The notes beneath the pieces were generated by a model. That model did no database searches and had not been told where the DNA came from. It was given only the letters and a program-made list of their open reading frames with translations. Shown here in pieces: positions 45,459-56,566 of a stretch of DNA of 64,000 nt. Origin of the DNA: Manduca sexta (lineage: Eukaryota; Arthropoda; Insecta; Lepidoptera; Sphingidae); the NCBI RefSeq assembly GCF_014839805.1, contig NC_051116.1, positions 2,356,001-2,420,000 of the forward strand, written 5' to 3'. A program made the position numbers and the translations under genes. The first letter of the stretch is position 1. Every line of letters starts with the position of its first letter.

Positions 45459-48002
45459 GAAAAACATCTGACTAACACCACGAAAAGATTTCAAGCAGAC
45501 AAAACTATTCAAAGATATTTATTAAAACCAATATGCCTTACTGTTCAGCACCAACACGTTCGCGTCACACCCATAATAGTTCAAATTGATAGCTGACAAA
45601 TTCCTTTAAAAGGCCCATTGTGTACGAGCGGGTTAAATACCACAGTTAGCGGTAATTTATTGATCTCTATAACAATCGGTCGCCTTGACTCGGTTTTCAG
45701 AGTTAGTTAGGAGATATAAGTAATTAACAGTTTACACAGCGCACGCAACGGTAGTTCTTAAAAGGAATAAATTTTACCCATTTTTGCAACATCTTCATTG
45801 ATGCTCTGCGTCGATCCGCTCCTATTGGTCACAGCGTGATGTTATAATATAGCCTTCCTCTATAAATGGGCTATCCAACACTAAAATAATTTTAAATTCG
45901 AACCGGTAATTACTGAGATTAGCACATTCAAACAAACAAACAAATTTTTTAGCTTTAAATAATTAATAAGTAATTACTTAAACATTTTTGTCCCTGATAG
46001 CGGCCATCTTACAATGGAGAAACACATGGCATTGTGCCTTCTTCTATCGAGATGGAGATGTATTACAGGTTTCCAAGCATAAGTTATTAATATTTACTCA
46101 GATGTTTATTAGAAGTAAAAGCAGAAAGTGGTGAACGGATTTGGATGAAAAAGATTTACATAAATATACCACTATCTAGATTAACAATTAAACAGTTGAT
46201 ATAAAATACGGTCAAGAAAATCTAATAATATATTTATTAAATCAAAACACGAAATAAAAGAAAAATCAAAGACAAGTTATACTCTTTTCTAGTGGGCGAA
46301 TCCTTTTTTGAATATGTAAAAAAACAAAAACAACGGTTCCATCAAAAAGTATTTTCGTCACTAATCTCTTGGAAAAATAAACACACGGAATCTTATACCG
46401 CGACAGATTCTTTACGCGGGCGGAGTCGCGATGTACACATATTTTTTATTTACACCACTAGTTTTACCTTATTTTTTATATAATTAGCTAAAATAAAAAA
46501 ATAGCGTCATCTGCTTCCATTACATAAAAAATTGAGAGACGCGAGGAATAAGAAATAAATCAAATAAGTAAATATTATAAAACAAAAATTTGCCTTTCGA
46601 AATACTAGTTTGTCTCCATTTCGTCGAGTATAATGTGATATTTTGATATTTCAGCGAATATTTAAACCTTTGTATGCCGGACACGCGATAAAAAGAGATA
46701 TCTCAATGCGTAATGGAGTGTTCATAACAATTGAACGTGGGAACTGTTGTGGGGTTGTTCTCTTAATGATAATATTTTAATAGAATTTATATCACGAGTT
46801 GATGGTTGTAGCTTCGACTGTGTGATATTTTTTTTCCGTAATAAGAGTCTTGCCAGGTAAGTACTTTTTTAATAAAAAAAATATTTTTTTTGTAATTCAG
46901 GTCCGCTTTTACAAATGGCATCAAAATCTTTTCAGCGTAACCTATACGGAAGTAATTTTAATAAAGAATAAATGTAATCAAACACGAATACGTCGCCAGG
47001 GAGAGGGGGGGGTGGTTAGGCAGGCTGGGCCAGCTGCTCCCTCCTAGGAATTCTAAAAAAATAGCCAATGTAAAGCAACCAAAGTCCTAAGTCTTAGACT
47101 TGACTTGCTCAATCATTTCCGTACGGAAACTCGAATGAATTCACCAATTCCATGCCTAACATTCCGTACGCTCAATACGCTCTGCTCTATCACGCACAAT
47201 GGCCCGACTTTTTTACGGGCTAAGTGCGGAAAAAGGAGCCCATAACCATAACCAACGCTCTGCTCTATGTTATTGTTAAAGCTGGAGAGAGAGAGTCGGG
47301 GAGGAACATGTGCTCTCGACTTTATCTATAATTCGCACTTTTCTCATTCTTCGTATCAACTTGCCCCTCTGGGTCACCGATTGGCCATGCCTTTGATCAA
47401 AGACTTAATTCATAACTACCATGAACGTCTATTATTGATTCGAAAAAATCCCTTATGTAAACAATTCTAATTGGGGACATAAGGGCGGCCAATTAAGGTG
47501 CTGCCCTAAATAAAGCCATCAACTACTTGAGTTGAATATACCTTATCAGCACTGATATTCAAGAGGCCAGCACGAACCAAATACTGACTCACTCTAATAT
47601 AAATGGGTTATGTTCCTTTTATGGACACTTATGGAGTTGGTACAATATCGGAAATTTTTTTAGGCGTAATACAAACTCTTTTAACTGAAGGTAAATGTGG
47701 CACACTTTAAAAAAAATATGCCTGAAAGTATTGTAATGGTATTAAACTTGTGAAAAGTTCGTTACGTACTGTCGCTTATGCAATAACATAAAGGCGGTTA
47801 TACAGAGGGCGCTTGCAATTATTTTTTACCACACTACAGAAACTATGAAAAATAACACAATCAATCTCAAAAACAAAAAAAAACAATATCGTTATTATAA
47901 AGCTAAGTACATATTTGCCAGACTAAGCGCCTGTTTCACTTCTAAATGAATGGTTTTCCTCATATAAACGTATAACCGACCACATACAAGTCCACTCCAT
48001 AT
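45459..48002. other. intergenic stretch
   Basis: No gene supported. The segment 46415-46430 (tttacgcgggcggagtcg) is a trace of a family-G end. A G-rich run lies at 46998-47040. Otherwise nothing recognised. Confidence 0.45.
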
Positions 48003-48368
48003 ATCGTCGGTTGAAAGGCTAATTAACTTAAGCGACATTTTTCCGACACTAATTTTCATACATATTTAAAATCAGCACTTTTTCTATAATAATAATAATA
48101 ATATCAGCTCTGTATTATATACTTGCCCACTGCTGAGCACGGGCCTCCTCTAATACTGAGAGGGATTAGGCCTTAGTCCACCACGCTGGCCTAGTGCGGG
48201 TTGGTAGACTTCACACACCTTCGAAATTCCTATAGAGAACTTCTCGGATGTGCAGGTTTCCTCACGATGTTTTCCTTCACCGTTACTTCACTTTTTCTAT
48301 GTTTTATAGTAATTAAATTTTTTTAAAAAAGAATTTCGCTTAAGTCAAATACCCTTTACCGCCGATAT
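48003..48368 (+). repeat. repeat J, copy 1 (interrupted by SINE A)
   Basis: 'cggttgaaaggc', 'cgacactaattttcatacat', 'tttaaaatcagcactttttc' and 'cgcttaag' match copy 2 at about 57222-57640. Copy 1 is split by a SINE-A insertion at 48088-48288. A further faint copy may lie at 54515-54560 ('cttgaaaggcaatcatatct'). Confidence 0.8.
48088..48288 (-). mobile_element. 5'-truncated SINE family A inside repeat J
   Basis: Starts with an (ATA)n tail at the left and ends at 'ttccttcaccgtta' on the right, so the tRNA-like head is missing. The 12-bp repeat cactttttctat flanks it at 48076-48087 and 48289-48300, and the pre-insertion sequence is seen uninterrupted in repeat J copy 2. Confidence 0.92.
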
Positions 48369-48467
48369 GAAATATCAGTATCATCGTTTTAACATACGGT
48401 TGCCAAATATGGGCATTGAGTTAATACATTTTAATAATTTGGTACCAACAGCTCTATATAATTCCAT

Positions 48468-48705
48468 GTGTGCCGGTGAACTCTGCACCTTGCAATAGAG
48501 CGCTTCCGTCGAACAAAACGCATCGCATCTGCCTCTTGTTTCCTGGTAGTAACCTTTGTAGTATGTTATACTTTGACCCGTGGCATTACGTGACCATTTG
48601 GTTTAGGCCGGCGAGGCATCTCTATGCCCCCTGGTATTGCAAATGTTCGTGGGCCACGGTGATCACTTACCGTTTGCTCGTTTGCTTCCTATAATATAAA
48701 AAAAC
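48468..48705 (+). repeat. dispersed repeat L
   Basis: 'ggtgaactctgcaccttgca', 'ccggcgaggcatctctatgc', 'gtgatcacttaccgtttgct' followed by an A-rich end. I recognise it as a common lepidopteran interspersed repeat. The 74-residue open frame over it is not a gene. Confidence 0.6.
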
Positions 48706-49007
48706 ATGGTTTGAGCTTTATTGACTAACTGCCGTTGTCAATAGACGATCAGCCTTAATCTTCGATCCCGAGAAAACCAATCAAAATAAATCATTTGTAA
48801 GCATTTCAAAATGCTTTGTTCTGATTGGTCCATTTTCGTGAAGGATTGAAAAAAGATTGGGTTCCTTTTTTGAAAACGGTGGTGTTCGACGAAAGTAGAA
48901 GTATTGGGAATGGATATGTCCTACTGTTTTTTTCCGAGATTAAATATTGTTTAGATGTTAATCTTGGAATGATCTGTCTGTCGTCAAACAACATCATATG
49001 CTTATGC

Positions 49008-49225
49008 TGGTATATATTTTATATCCGACCAGTTAGCGACCACCGTACACAAGGTATTAAAACCAGCCATAGTAGCCCACGTTCTGGCATGAGCCAGTGT
49101 ACGTCCGATTCCAATGTGCCGGCATAATTGTGTCGATTGTCGAGGGGTAATCATATCTCGTCAGTCGACATTTTATTGGATCACTCCACTTACCATCAGG
49201 TGTAGGAGGGTCGCTTTGCCGTGGC
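49008..49225 (+). repeat. dispersed repeat D
   Basis: From 'ctggtatatattttatatcc' to 'accatcaggtgtaggag'. Same order of landmarks as the 10279 copy. Confidence 0.85.
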
Positions 49226-49407
49226 AGTATAAAAAAAGACCAAATTCATCAATGCAACGATTTCCTCTAACATCTAACTTTATTATCACATTTATAATAT
49301 AAGTAAGATAATGAAAAAATGGTTTTCTTATGTTTAAGCGAATGTCAGACATCGAAATAAAACTAGTTCTCGTATTTTATAGCAACAAAAAAAATCAATA
49401 ACATTTA

Positions 49408-49478
49408 GCATCCACCAGGGATTCGAACTTGGGTCCTCAGTCGTACCGGGCACGGAACAACTACGCCACTAAGGCAAT
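49408..49478 (-). repeat. SINE family B, head only
   Basis: On the minus strand: tgccttagtggcgtagttgt, then the box-B region (plus strand gggattcgaacttgggtcc). Only the tRNA-like head survives. A tRNA gene is unlikely because the sequence matches the SINE head rather than a folding tRNA. Confidence 0.7.
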
Positions 49479-49509
49479 CTCAATACGAAAATAACATCCA
49501 CAAATTGAA

Positions 49510-49785
49510 TTGGTGGTAGGTCTCTCATATGTTAGAGTCCACTTGGTTAGGTACCACCAAGCAGCAGTGTTTAGTCACTGTTGTGTTCCGGTTTGAAGGA
49601 CATTGTAGCAGTGTAATTACTGGACATAATAAGACTTAACATATGTCTCAGGATGGCGAGCGCAGTGGAATACCAAACAATACTTTGTAATTCAAGGTGT
49701 TGAATGGTGTTTTTACTGTTTATAGGCGGTCGTATCGTTTACCATCAAGTGAAAAGCAAGCTCGTCTCGGCATTCAAAGCTGTAA
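49510..49785 (+). repeat. dispersed repeat C, long copy
   Basis: 'tggtggtaggtctctcatat' to 'gctcgtctcggcattcaaag' with an A-rich end. A small internal deletion removes the 'cgcaatgtctatttc' segment present in the other copies. Confidence 0.85.
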
Positions 49786-50154
49786 AATAAAATGAATTTA
49801 AATCCTCAATGTTCGCGTAATACCACTAACTGTATCGCAATTACCACGATACAAAACATAAAATGCTCTCTAATCTCACACAACCAATATTACGATTTCC
49901 GAAGAGGCTTATATCTTTTTATAGCCGTATGCCGTAATATTATCTTGTAAATTGTGTTTTATTACTCTCGTATCCCTTTATGTGGTCCATTGTAATGAAA
50001 TAAGGCAAAAAAAGTTAAGGCGTCTGTGTGGTGCCTAAATACAAGATTGTATTTTTACCTGTATTTAAAATTGTAAGTGGTAGAAATGAAGTGAATCACG
50101 ATTTTGTACGAGCATCAAAACCTAATATTAAGAATGCAATATTTATGAAATTGT

Positions 50155-50330
50155 TGTAGTGCTGAGTTCTCGGGTTTGATACCTGGGTAGATTTTATATA
50201 TTAGATTTTTTCTACTCAGTATCATGAAGGAATCTAGAAATTGTTCCCGATATGGCGATAGGTAAAGGGAGTGAACCAGTTGCGCCTGCGCCTACCTTCA
50301 GGAATAAAAGGCGTGAGTGTGCGTATAAAC
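50155..50330 (+). repeat. SINE family B, 5'-truncated
   Basis: 'ttttttctactcagtatc', 'cccgatatggcgataggt' and 'gcgcctgcgcctacctt' are body and tail; the head is missing. Confidence 0.7.
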
Positions 50331-50689
50331 ATTAAAAACAAAAAGCTTAACACATTTTACAAATGAATACTTTTTCGAACCTGTTCACCTCAGTTTCTCG
50401 TGTCATGATGACAAAACTTGATTGTACAAAAAAAAGAAAAAAATTGGGGTTGTCGCGTGTCCCTACGGAACTTATAATAACTTTAAAAGCTTTTTTGTAT
50501 GTTTATGGCCAATCGCGGCCTATTGTATTGCTGGTTATTTTTGTTTTGTTGGTTTATTTGGGTAGTGTCGCGAAGGTTATTTTGGTATGCAAAGGTATTA
50601 ATCCAAACTGCATCGAATTTTTATTAGATTATTAGATTTAGTAAGAAAATCAATACAGTTGCTTTTTATCATATATTTACAGTCCGCCC

Positions 50690-50765
50690 CGTGACCACGA
50701 AGGCTGCAAAGTCTTCGAAACGGCGGGAAAAATTATAATATAAAAACACGCGATAAAATCCGTAT
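50690..50765 (-). repeat. dispersed repeat H fragment
   Basis: 'gtgaccacgaaggctgcaaa' and 'cttcgaaacggcgggaaaaa' are the reverse complement of the 283-372 copy. Confidence 0.65.
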
Positions 50766-51222
50766 CATAGTTTTATTTTGATACATCATATCATATTATT
50801 ATTATGTAATGTTATTTCTTCATAAAACGGGTTGAAAATAAATATTTTATCCTCTACTTACAGCATTATCTGACGAATATGGCGTGCCTTTATCTTCATT
50901 TACATTCTTTAAATACAAAGTAAAAAGGTTTTAAACACGAATATACTTAACAATTAAGTATACAAAAAAATTATCTTCTTAAGCCCTTAAAAACCGGCCA
51001 AATTACGGATTACTGCTTAAGTATTCATATTTTTGCTTAAAAACTTTAAAGTTATCAAGAATGCGCTCATTAAGTTGCTATTAACGCCTAATTGATTGTC
51101 TCCACATACTTTCGACGTGCGTTCGAAAATGATACCTTTTACTCGGATTTAAAGTTCAATATCGATCGCGTTTGTAAAATAAGCCAGTGTTTCGTTAAAA
51201 ACATTATTTCATTTGGTTGCAG
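50766..51222 (+). other. intron end upstream of RhoGEF exon
   Basis: AT-rich, no coding potential. Ends with the acceptor 'catttggttgcag' at 51210-51222, so the upstream sequence is intron; the preceding exon was not found in the window. Confidence 0.6.
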
Positions 51223-52457
51223 GTAGTACAACGGACCTTGCGCCCACGTTAATTGGTATATACGACTCACTACTGGAACCCAAGAGCCTCCGACCTGAAG
51301 ACAGCAGGTTCGAAACCGCGAAAGACGCACGGAATGACCCGCCTGTAGAAGATAAAGGAACAAAAGATCCCACCATGTTAGCTGGAAGCGTAAAACTCCC
51401 TATAGCAACAGTAAACAAAAGTTCACTATATACGATACGAACTAACAGTGATAGAAATGGTGCTAGTGATGAGAGTGATGTTAAAGTTAGTGATATATCT
51501 GTTATAATTAAAGAACAAAAGCAAAGAACTATAAAAGAAACAAAAATGAGACTACGTTCGACAATTTGTCGCCAAACGTGAAACGTATGATATCGAGTGC
51601 AGCTGAAACGACTACATTGAAATTCCAGAAGAAAACTTTGAACGCTGGAAGAACGTCGACTAGACAGAAATCGAACATTCCTTTAGTTGGGGCGACTTCG
51701 AAGATATCGCAGTCTGGAGTCGAGATTTTGTCTTCAGTAGAAATTTACGACAAACCATGTGTTTCCAAACCAGTGGCTGGGATAAACCCCGAAGAAGATA
51801 CCCCAGTCAAGTCATTGCCAGTGAAACCAGATTTCAAAATAGATGACGAACAAACTTATGATGTTCCGACGAATAACAGGCCAGCGATATATGACGTTCC
51901 ATCGAACAATAAGACCGCTTTTGATTCCCTATCATTACCATACATTGATCAATCAATCGAATTATCTATAACATCAAACGATAGAGAATTTGATCCAAAA
52001 TTATCTCCGAAAGAGCAGAAACCCGCTAGCCCGCCAGATGTATCACCTGCAAAATTTCCCAAAACTTCTCTACGAGCTACAAACAGCTTACACCGTAAAG
52101 ATTTCGTTAAAAAGGAAATTCTAGCAAAGCAGCTGCGGAAAACTGGACCTTATCCCGAAGCGGTAGGGTCGACGGGGAACTTGAAGACGTGCGTGCAAGA
52201 TAAGGAGATGAGGTTAAACCCGCCGCCTGTGGAAGTTTGTCGGCCTTTATCGATGAGCTCCATTGCGTCCTCGAGTTCCACGTCAAGCAGTGGTGTGCAG
52301 AATAAGGGTGTGAATTCAGCGTATCTGGCATCCATAGAGAGTTTGGATGACCATAGCGACGCCGACATGACGTCAGCTAATGGCAGTAACAATTTTGTCG
52401 ACACCGGTATTCTGAATGCGAGTGTATCAGAGGAAAGGAATTCCGAGGACACGCCAC
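51223..52457 (+). CDS. RhoGEF gene, large exon encoding N-terminal disordered region
   Basis: Exon bounded by acceptor TTGCAG (ending 51222) and donor GTGAGT (52458). It enters in phase 1 and leaves in phase 1. It encodes about 410 residues rich in Ser, Thr, Pro and Lys, with no folded domain visible. Features: three YxxP motifs (YDKP at 51746, YDVP at 51857 and 51890), a Ser-rich tract near 52250-52300, and many SP/TP sites. Such regions in signalling proteins serve as phosphorylation and SH2/SH3 docking sites. The reading frame changes between 51512 and 51581: the exon is 1235 nt where the flanking phases require 1233 plus a multiple of three with 2+1 phase bases, that is one base too short. 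An indel in the A-run at 51542-51546 would explain it. Joined to the two downstream exons by matching phases. The gene symbol is not assigned. Confidence 0.85.
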
Positions 52458-52501
52458 GTGAGTACATAGTTATATTAAACTGCATTAAAATTTATTTAAA
52501 A

Positions 52502-52640
52502 ATGAGGCAGTATATCAAATATTGCAACGTGCAAGAGTGGGTGCGTATGGGTTCTCTTTTCCCGTTTCTTGACACTTACTCCTTCTACGGAAATTCGAGG
52601 GCTTATAACTTGTTGATTTTTTACCGAATTTTATTCAATC
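52502..52640 (+). repeat. dispersed repeat I, copy in small intron
   Basis: 'tgaggcagtatatcaaatat', 'tgcaagagtgggtgcg' and 'gtttcttgacacttactcc' match about 56567-56790 ('tgaggcagtaattcatattt', 'tgtcggagtgggcgcg', 'gtttcttgacactcgcccc'). It extends an incidental open frame past the true donor of the large exon. Confidence 0.7.
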
Positions 52641-52810
52641 ATTCTGTGTCAAATCATAAAGTGGTAAATATTTGATAAATTTAAATAACAAAAATGAATC
52701 AAAAACCTATTATTTAATTTTATATTCCCGCATTTAAGAGATATTTTCACCAGACAAGTAATAGAAACACTACTAACAGCTTCATTGTATTAAATAAAAT
52801 TTCTTCACAG

Positions 52811-52917
52811 AGCAACTAGTTGACGAGATGTCGGGTCTCTCTCAGCTGGAGAGGGTGTGCGCAGAAATAGTACAAACGGAGAATGTTTACGTCGAAGACT
52901 TGAGGCAGGTTGCTGAG
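52811..52917 (+). CDS. RhoGEF gene, exon starting the Dbl-homology domain
   Basis: 107-nt exon between acceptor TTCTTCACAG and donor GTGAGT (52918). With the last base of the previous exon it reads in frame with no stops for 36 codons. The second half, L-E-R-V-C-A-E-I-V-Q-T-E then Y-V-E-D-L-R, is the first conserved block of Dbl-homology domains (E-I-x-x-T-E-x-x-Y-V-x-D-L), the segment that begins helix 1 contacting Rho-family GTPases. The exon ends in phase 0. The preceding intron is 353 bp. Confidence 0.92.
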
Positions 52918-52976
52918 GTGAGTCAAAACAATTTTTCCAGACTAAATACTGCTGAGCAAATATGATTGTTGGAAAT

Positions 52977-53339
52977 CTATTTTGTTTTTGTTTAACAATA
53001 AGCATCAGATGAAATCAGCTTTGCTTTCGAGAGGGGTTTCGTATTGTATTTACTTCAAATGTTTGTGTTTTATTTTACTAAGAAATGTTATTTGATTAAA
53101 TGAGTTTGAGGATGTCTAAAGCAACACACTCGCGAGGCCGATCTGGTTCTTTAGTTAGTTTAAGACAAATACTAATAAATTATATATTCAAACCTTCTTA
53201 AGAGACAAGGACGAGGAAGACATATTCCTATATTTATAATTTGTAATTAACAAGTAAAATCAACAAACTACTACAAAACTTCAAACTTTGCCTTTTATGA
53301 ATCTAATTCTAAATATATTTCATAGAAAACTGCCACATC
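52977..53339 (+). repeat. tandem duplication, copy 1 (363 bp)
   Basis: Starts ctattttgtttttgtttaac and is repeated almost exactly at 53344-53693. Intronic, just after the DH-domain exon. Copy 1 carries 13 extra bases (within gacaaggacgaggaagacat) compared with copy 2. Confidence 0.95.
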
Positions 53340-53343
53340 AATC

Positions 53344-53693
53344 CTATTTTGTTTTTGTTTAACAATAAGCATCAGATGAAATCAGCTTTGCTTTCGAGAG
53401 GGGTTTCGTATTGTATTTACTTCAAATGTTTGTGTTTTATTTTACTAAGAAATGTTATTTGATTAAATGAGTTTGAGGATGTCTAAAGCAACACACTCGC
53501 GAGGCCGATCTGGTTCTTTAGTTAGTTTAAGACAAATACTAATAAATTATATATTCAAACCTTCTTAAGAGTGACATATTCCTATATTTATAATTTGTAA
53601 TTAACAAGTAAAATCAACAAACTACTACAAAACTTCAAACTTTGCCTTTTATGAATCTAATTCTAAATATATTTCATAGAAAACTGCCACATC
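53344..53693 (+). repeat. tandem duplication, copy 2 (350 bp)
   Basis: Near-identical to 52977-53339 apart from a 13-base deletion. It lies about 210 bp before the assembly gap, so recent tandem duplication and mis-joined haplotypes are both possible. Confidence 0.95.
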
Positions 53694-53904
53694 CATTTCC
53701 CTGAAAAGGGAACAACTTATAAATACGCCACAAAACGAGTTGATGTTTGTTTGCTCACAACTCAATTTCCTCACCCTTTGAAACATCAGATGTGCTCTAA
53801 TTCGCGTCTCCGGTATTTTAAACTCTGCTTAATACCTATAACTTCCTTAGCTTTTATTTTTGTGGTTTCCATGATTATATTGAATTGAAGTGAAATATTA
53901 AAAA

Positions 53905-54404
53905 NNNNNNNNNNNNNNNNNNNNNNNNNNNNNNNNNNNNNNNNNNNNNNNNNNNNNNNNNNNNNNNNNNNNNNNNNNNNNNNNNNNNNNNNNNNNNNNN
54001 NNNNNNNNNNNNNNNNNNNNNNNNNNNNNNNNNNNNNNNNNNNNNNNNNNNNNNNNNNNNNNNNNNNNNNNNNNNNNNNNNNNNNNNNNNNNNNNNNNNN
54101 NNNNNNNNNNNNNNNNNNNNNNNNNNNNNNNNNNNNNNNNNNNNNNNNNNNNNNNNNNNNNNNNNNNNNNNNNNNNNNNNNNNNNNNNNNNNNNNNNNNN
54201 NNNNNNNNNNNNNNNNNNNNNNNNNNNNNNNNNNNNNNNNNNNNNNNNNNNNNNNNNNNNNNNNNNNNNNNNNNNNNNNNNNNNNNNNNNNNNNNNNNNN
54301 NNNNNNNNNNNNNNNNNNNNNNNNNNNNNNNNNNNNNNNNNNNNNNNNNNNNNNNNNNNNNNNNNNNNNNNNNNNNNNNNNNNNNNNNNNNNNNNNNNNN
54401 NNNN
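53905..54404. other. assembly gap, 500 N
   Basis: Exactly 500 unknown bases, a nominal scaffold gap. The true size and content are unknown. It lies in the intron between the two DH-domain exons, so a missed exon here cannot be excluded, although exon phases on both sides (0 and 0) already agree. Confidence 0.99.
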
Positions 54405-55223
54405 AAGAAGACTGAAGATGAACAAATCAATCGGATAATTAATACATTTAGTGTGTAAGCTACACATAAAACGTTTCGTATACGAAATAAAATAGCTTAA
54501 ATATATATTACATACCGACTCTTGAAAGGCAATCATATCTAAGCGACAAATACACCGAAAATGAATTATATAAATATTTTGAATCGCCATATTTTTCTGC
54601 GTCATTTGATCTAGGTTTTGTAGGTCTAGGACAATTTTAATAACATTAGACTATATCTTTATAAAATAAAAAGTTTATTTATTAGTTCAAGCGTCAATAC
54701 TATCTCGAATTTAGCTTTAAAGCACTTAAAATGTCCAATGTATTAAACCAACTTTATGGCAGTATTTTTGTGTTAGTTTGTCAAAACAAAAATTTAAAAT
54801 TTTCCTAAATATCCCACAAATAATACGTAACCAAATGAATTCTAAAAAGTAATATACGAATCTAGAAAATCATTTCTCATAACCCCCGTCCTCGTCAAAC
54901 CTTGAAACAAGAGTAAGGACAATGACAATGGCAATGAAATGTGGGCCGAACGGTGGTGCGGGTTGCGACACGCCATTGTCTCTTGTCACACCCGCTGGTT
55001 ACTGCACCAGGAAGATGGGCGACTTGACTCCGAGCTACTGGCTAGGCGGTTAAATAAACAACTAAGATAGTGTGCTAGTAATATTCGGTACAAAAATAAT
55101 ATTGGATAGCAATTAATATTGGATTTGTTTCTTTTATTTTTCGCACCATCGGGTTTTGAAATAATTGTCTGAGCGCGTTTTTCTTCCTTCCAAAAATCCT
55201 GGAGTCGTAGCGTGAAGAATCTA
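54405..55223 (+). other. intronic stretch
   Basis: No exon or repeat recognised except a possible trace of repeat J at 54515-54560. Confidence 0.5.
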
Positions 55224-55481
55224 ACCCCCTTATTCATAAATGTTTTTTATCTAAGGACGGAGTAAAGCTGTGATAACAAGCTTTGTTTTTCAGTGCCCAA
55301 CGGCACTGAGAAATAGACAGGGCCGTTGTGATTGGCTATTATTGTATCTCAATATTAGCCAATCACAACGGCTCTATGTCTACGCACTGAGAAGACTGCC
55401 ATGCCGTCAGCACTGAGAAACAGACTTGTTATCACAGCTTTACTCGGTCGTTACATAAAAAACGTCTATGAATAAGGGGGT
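55224..55481. mobile_element. MITE family E, complete, TA-flanked
   Basis: 258 bp with long inverted arms: acccccttattcataaatg at the left, and at the right cgtctatgaataagggggt. Inner arm 'agctgtgataacaagc' on the left and 'cttgttatcacagctttact' on the right. Flanked by TA at 55222-55223 and 55482-55483, as expected for Tc1/mariner-type insertion. No coding capacity. Confidence 0.93.
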
Positions 55482-55760
55482 TAGTCTATAAGTCGGCGTA
55501 ATTGTATCGAATAGCATGAGATAGCCATCTGTTGCCTTTCGATATTTAATCTGGACGGTATCGCGTTTACCATCACGTGCGGCGCTGTCATTTTGCCGTC
55601 CTCGTTTGAAAACATATACAAGCCAAATTGTAAGAAAATAAATATATAAGAAAATCAAACCAGGTCAATATTAAATGCAGGCATTCCAGTTGTTTCCCAT
55701 GTATTTGAGTTTATGAATAAAAAATATGATTTTTGAAATCTAACACGTATCTGAATCTCC

Positions 55761-55939
55761 AGGGCCCTTATTCTGTATGGTATGTAAACGCGTAACGCGG
55801 CCGTGTCATGTTATCTTCGAGAAATGTGCGTGGAATGGTATTCTGTAAGCCAAATTTCTATAGTCCAAAACATGATGCGTTGTGTTACGTGCTTGTTACG
55901 CACTGTCAAAATAACGTGTGGGATAGAGAATAAGGCCCC
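55761..55939 (+). mobile_element. MITE family F, tandem unit 1
   Basis: 179 bp from agggcccttattctgtatgg to aaggcccc. First of three head-to-tail copies. Confidence 0.93.
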
Positions 55940-56118
55940 AGGGCCCTTATTCTGTATGATAGTGTAAACGCGTAACGCGGCCGTGTCATGTTATCTTCGA
56001 GAAATGTGCGTGGAATGGTATTCTGTAAGCCAAATTTCTATAGTCCTAAACATGATGCGTTGTGTTACGTATTTGTTACGCACTGTCAAAATAACGTGTG
56101 GATAGAGAATAAGGCCCC
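55940..56118 (+). mobile_element. MITE family F, tandem unit 2
   Basis: 179 bp, joined directly to units 1 and 3 (junction aaggccccagggccctt). It differs by a few substitutions and single-base indels. Confidence 0.93.
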
Positions 56119-56297
56119 AGGGCCCTTATTCTGTATGATAGTGTAAACGCGTAACGCGGCCGTGTCATGTTATCTTCGAGAAACGTGCGTGGATGGTATT
56201 CTGTAAGCCAAATTTCTATAGTCCTAAACATGATGCGTTGTGTTACGTGCTTGTTACGCACTGTCAAAATAACGTGCGGGATAGAGAATAAGGCCCC
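56119..56297 (+). mobile_element. MITE family F, tandem unit 3
   Basis: 179 bp, ends aaggcccc before tggtgag. The array's outer ends read ccaggg and cccctgg, so the outer terminus is inverted over at least six bases. Confidence 0.93.
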
Positions 56298-56566
56298 TGG
56301 TGAGAATTCATATATAGTTTATCATAAGAGATTCATACATTCGAAACAAGACAATCGGCATAATCAACAAACATGGAAAGATCATATTTTTTTTCGCTTA
56401 CTCTACGTACAGGTAAAGTTTAATTAATTTGTCAAGAGAATAACTTTTATCCTTTCAACTCAATAGGGTATTTGACTATGTTTGACTGTGTGCATTTTAA
56501 TATGTAACAGCAATTGGTAATAAAATTAAGTCCTTTTGTGAAAACAGTATTAAAATTCGATAAGAA

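Noticed and set aside
49408..49478. tRNA gene on the minus strand
   Set aside because: It has box-like segments but matches the SINE B head present at 42237 and 8997, and does not fold as a cloverleaf.
52458..52675. Extension of the large RhoGEF exon to the stop at 52675
   Set aside because: A strong donor GTGAGT at 52458 and a phase-matched acceptor at 52810 fit the DH domain; the extension translates repeat I.
53786..54605. Long minus-strand open frames of 214 and 235 codons
   Set aside because: They run through the 500-N gap; almost all residues are unknown.
56167..56427. 86-codon frame, nearly the same peptide as one at 3996-4223
   Set aside because: Both derive from MITE F copies; the shared peptide reflects the element, not a gene family.
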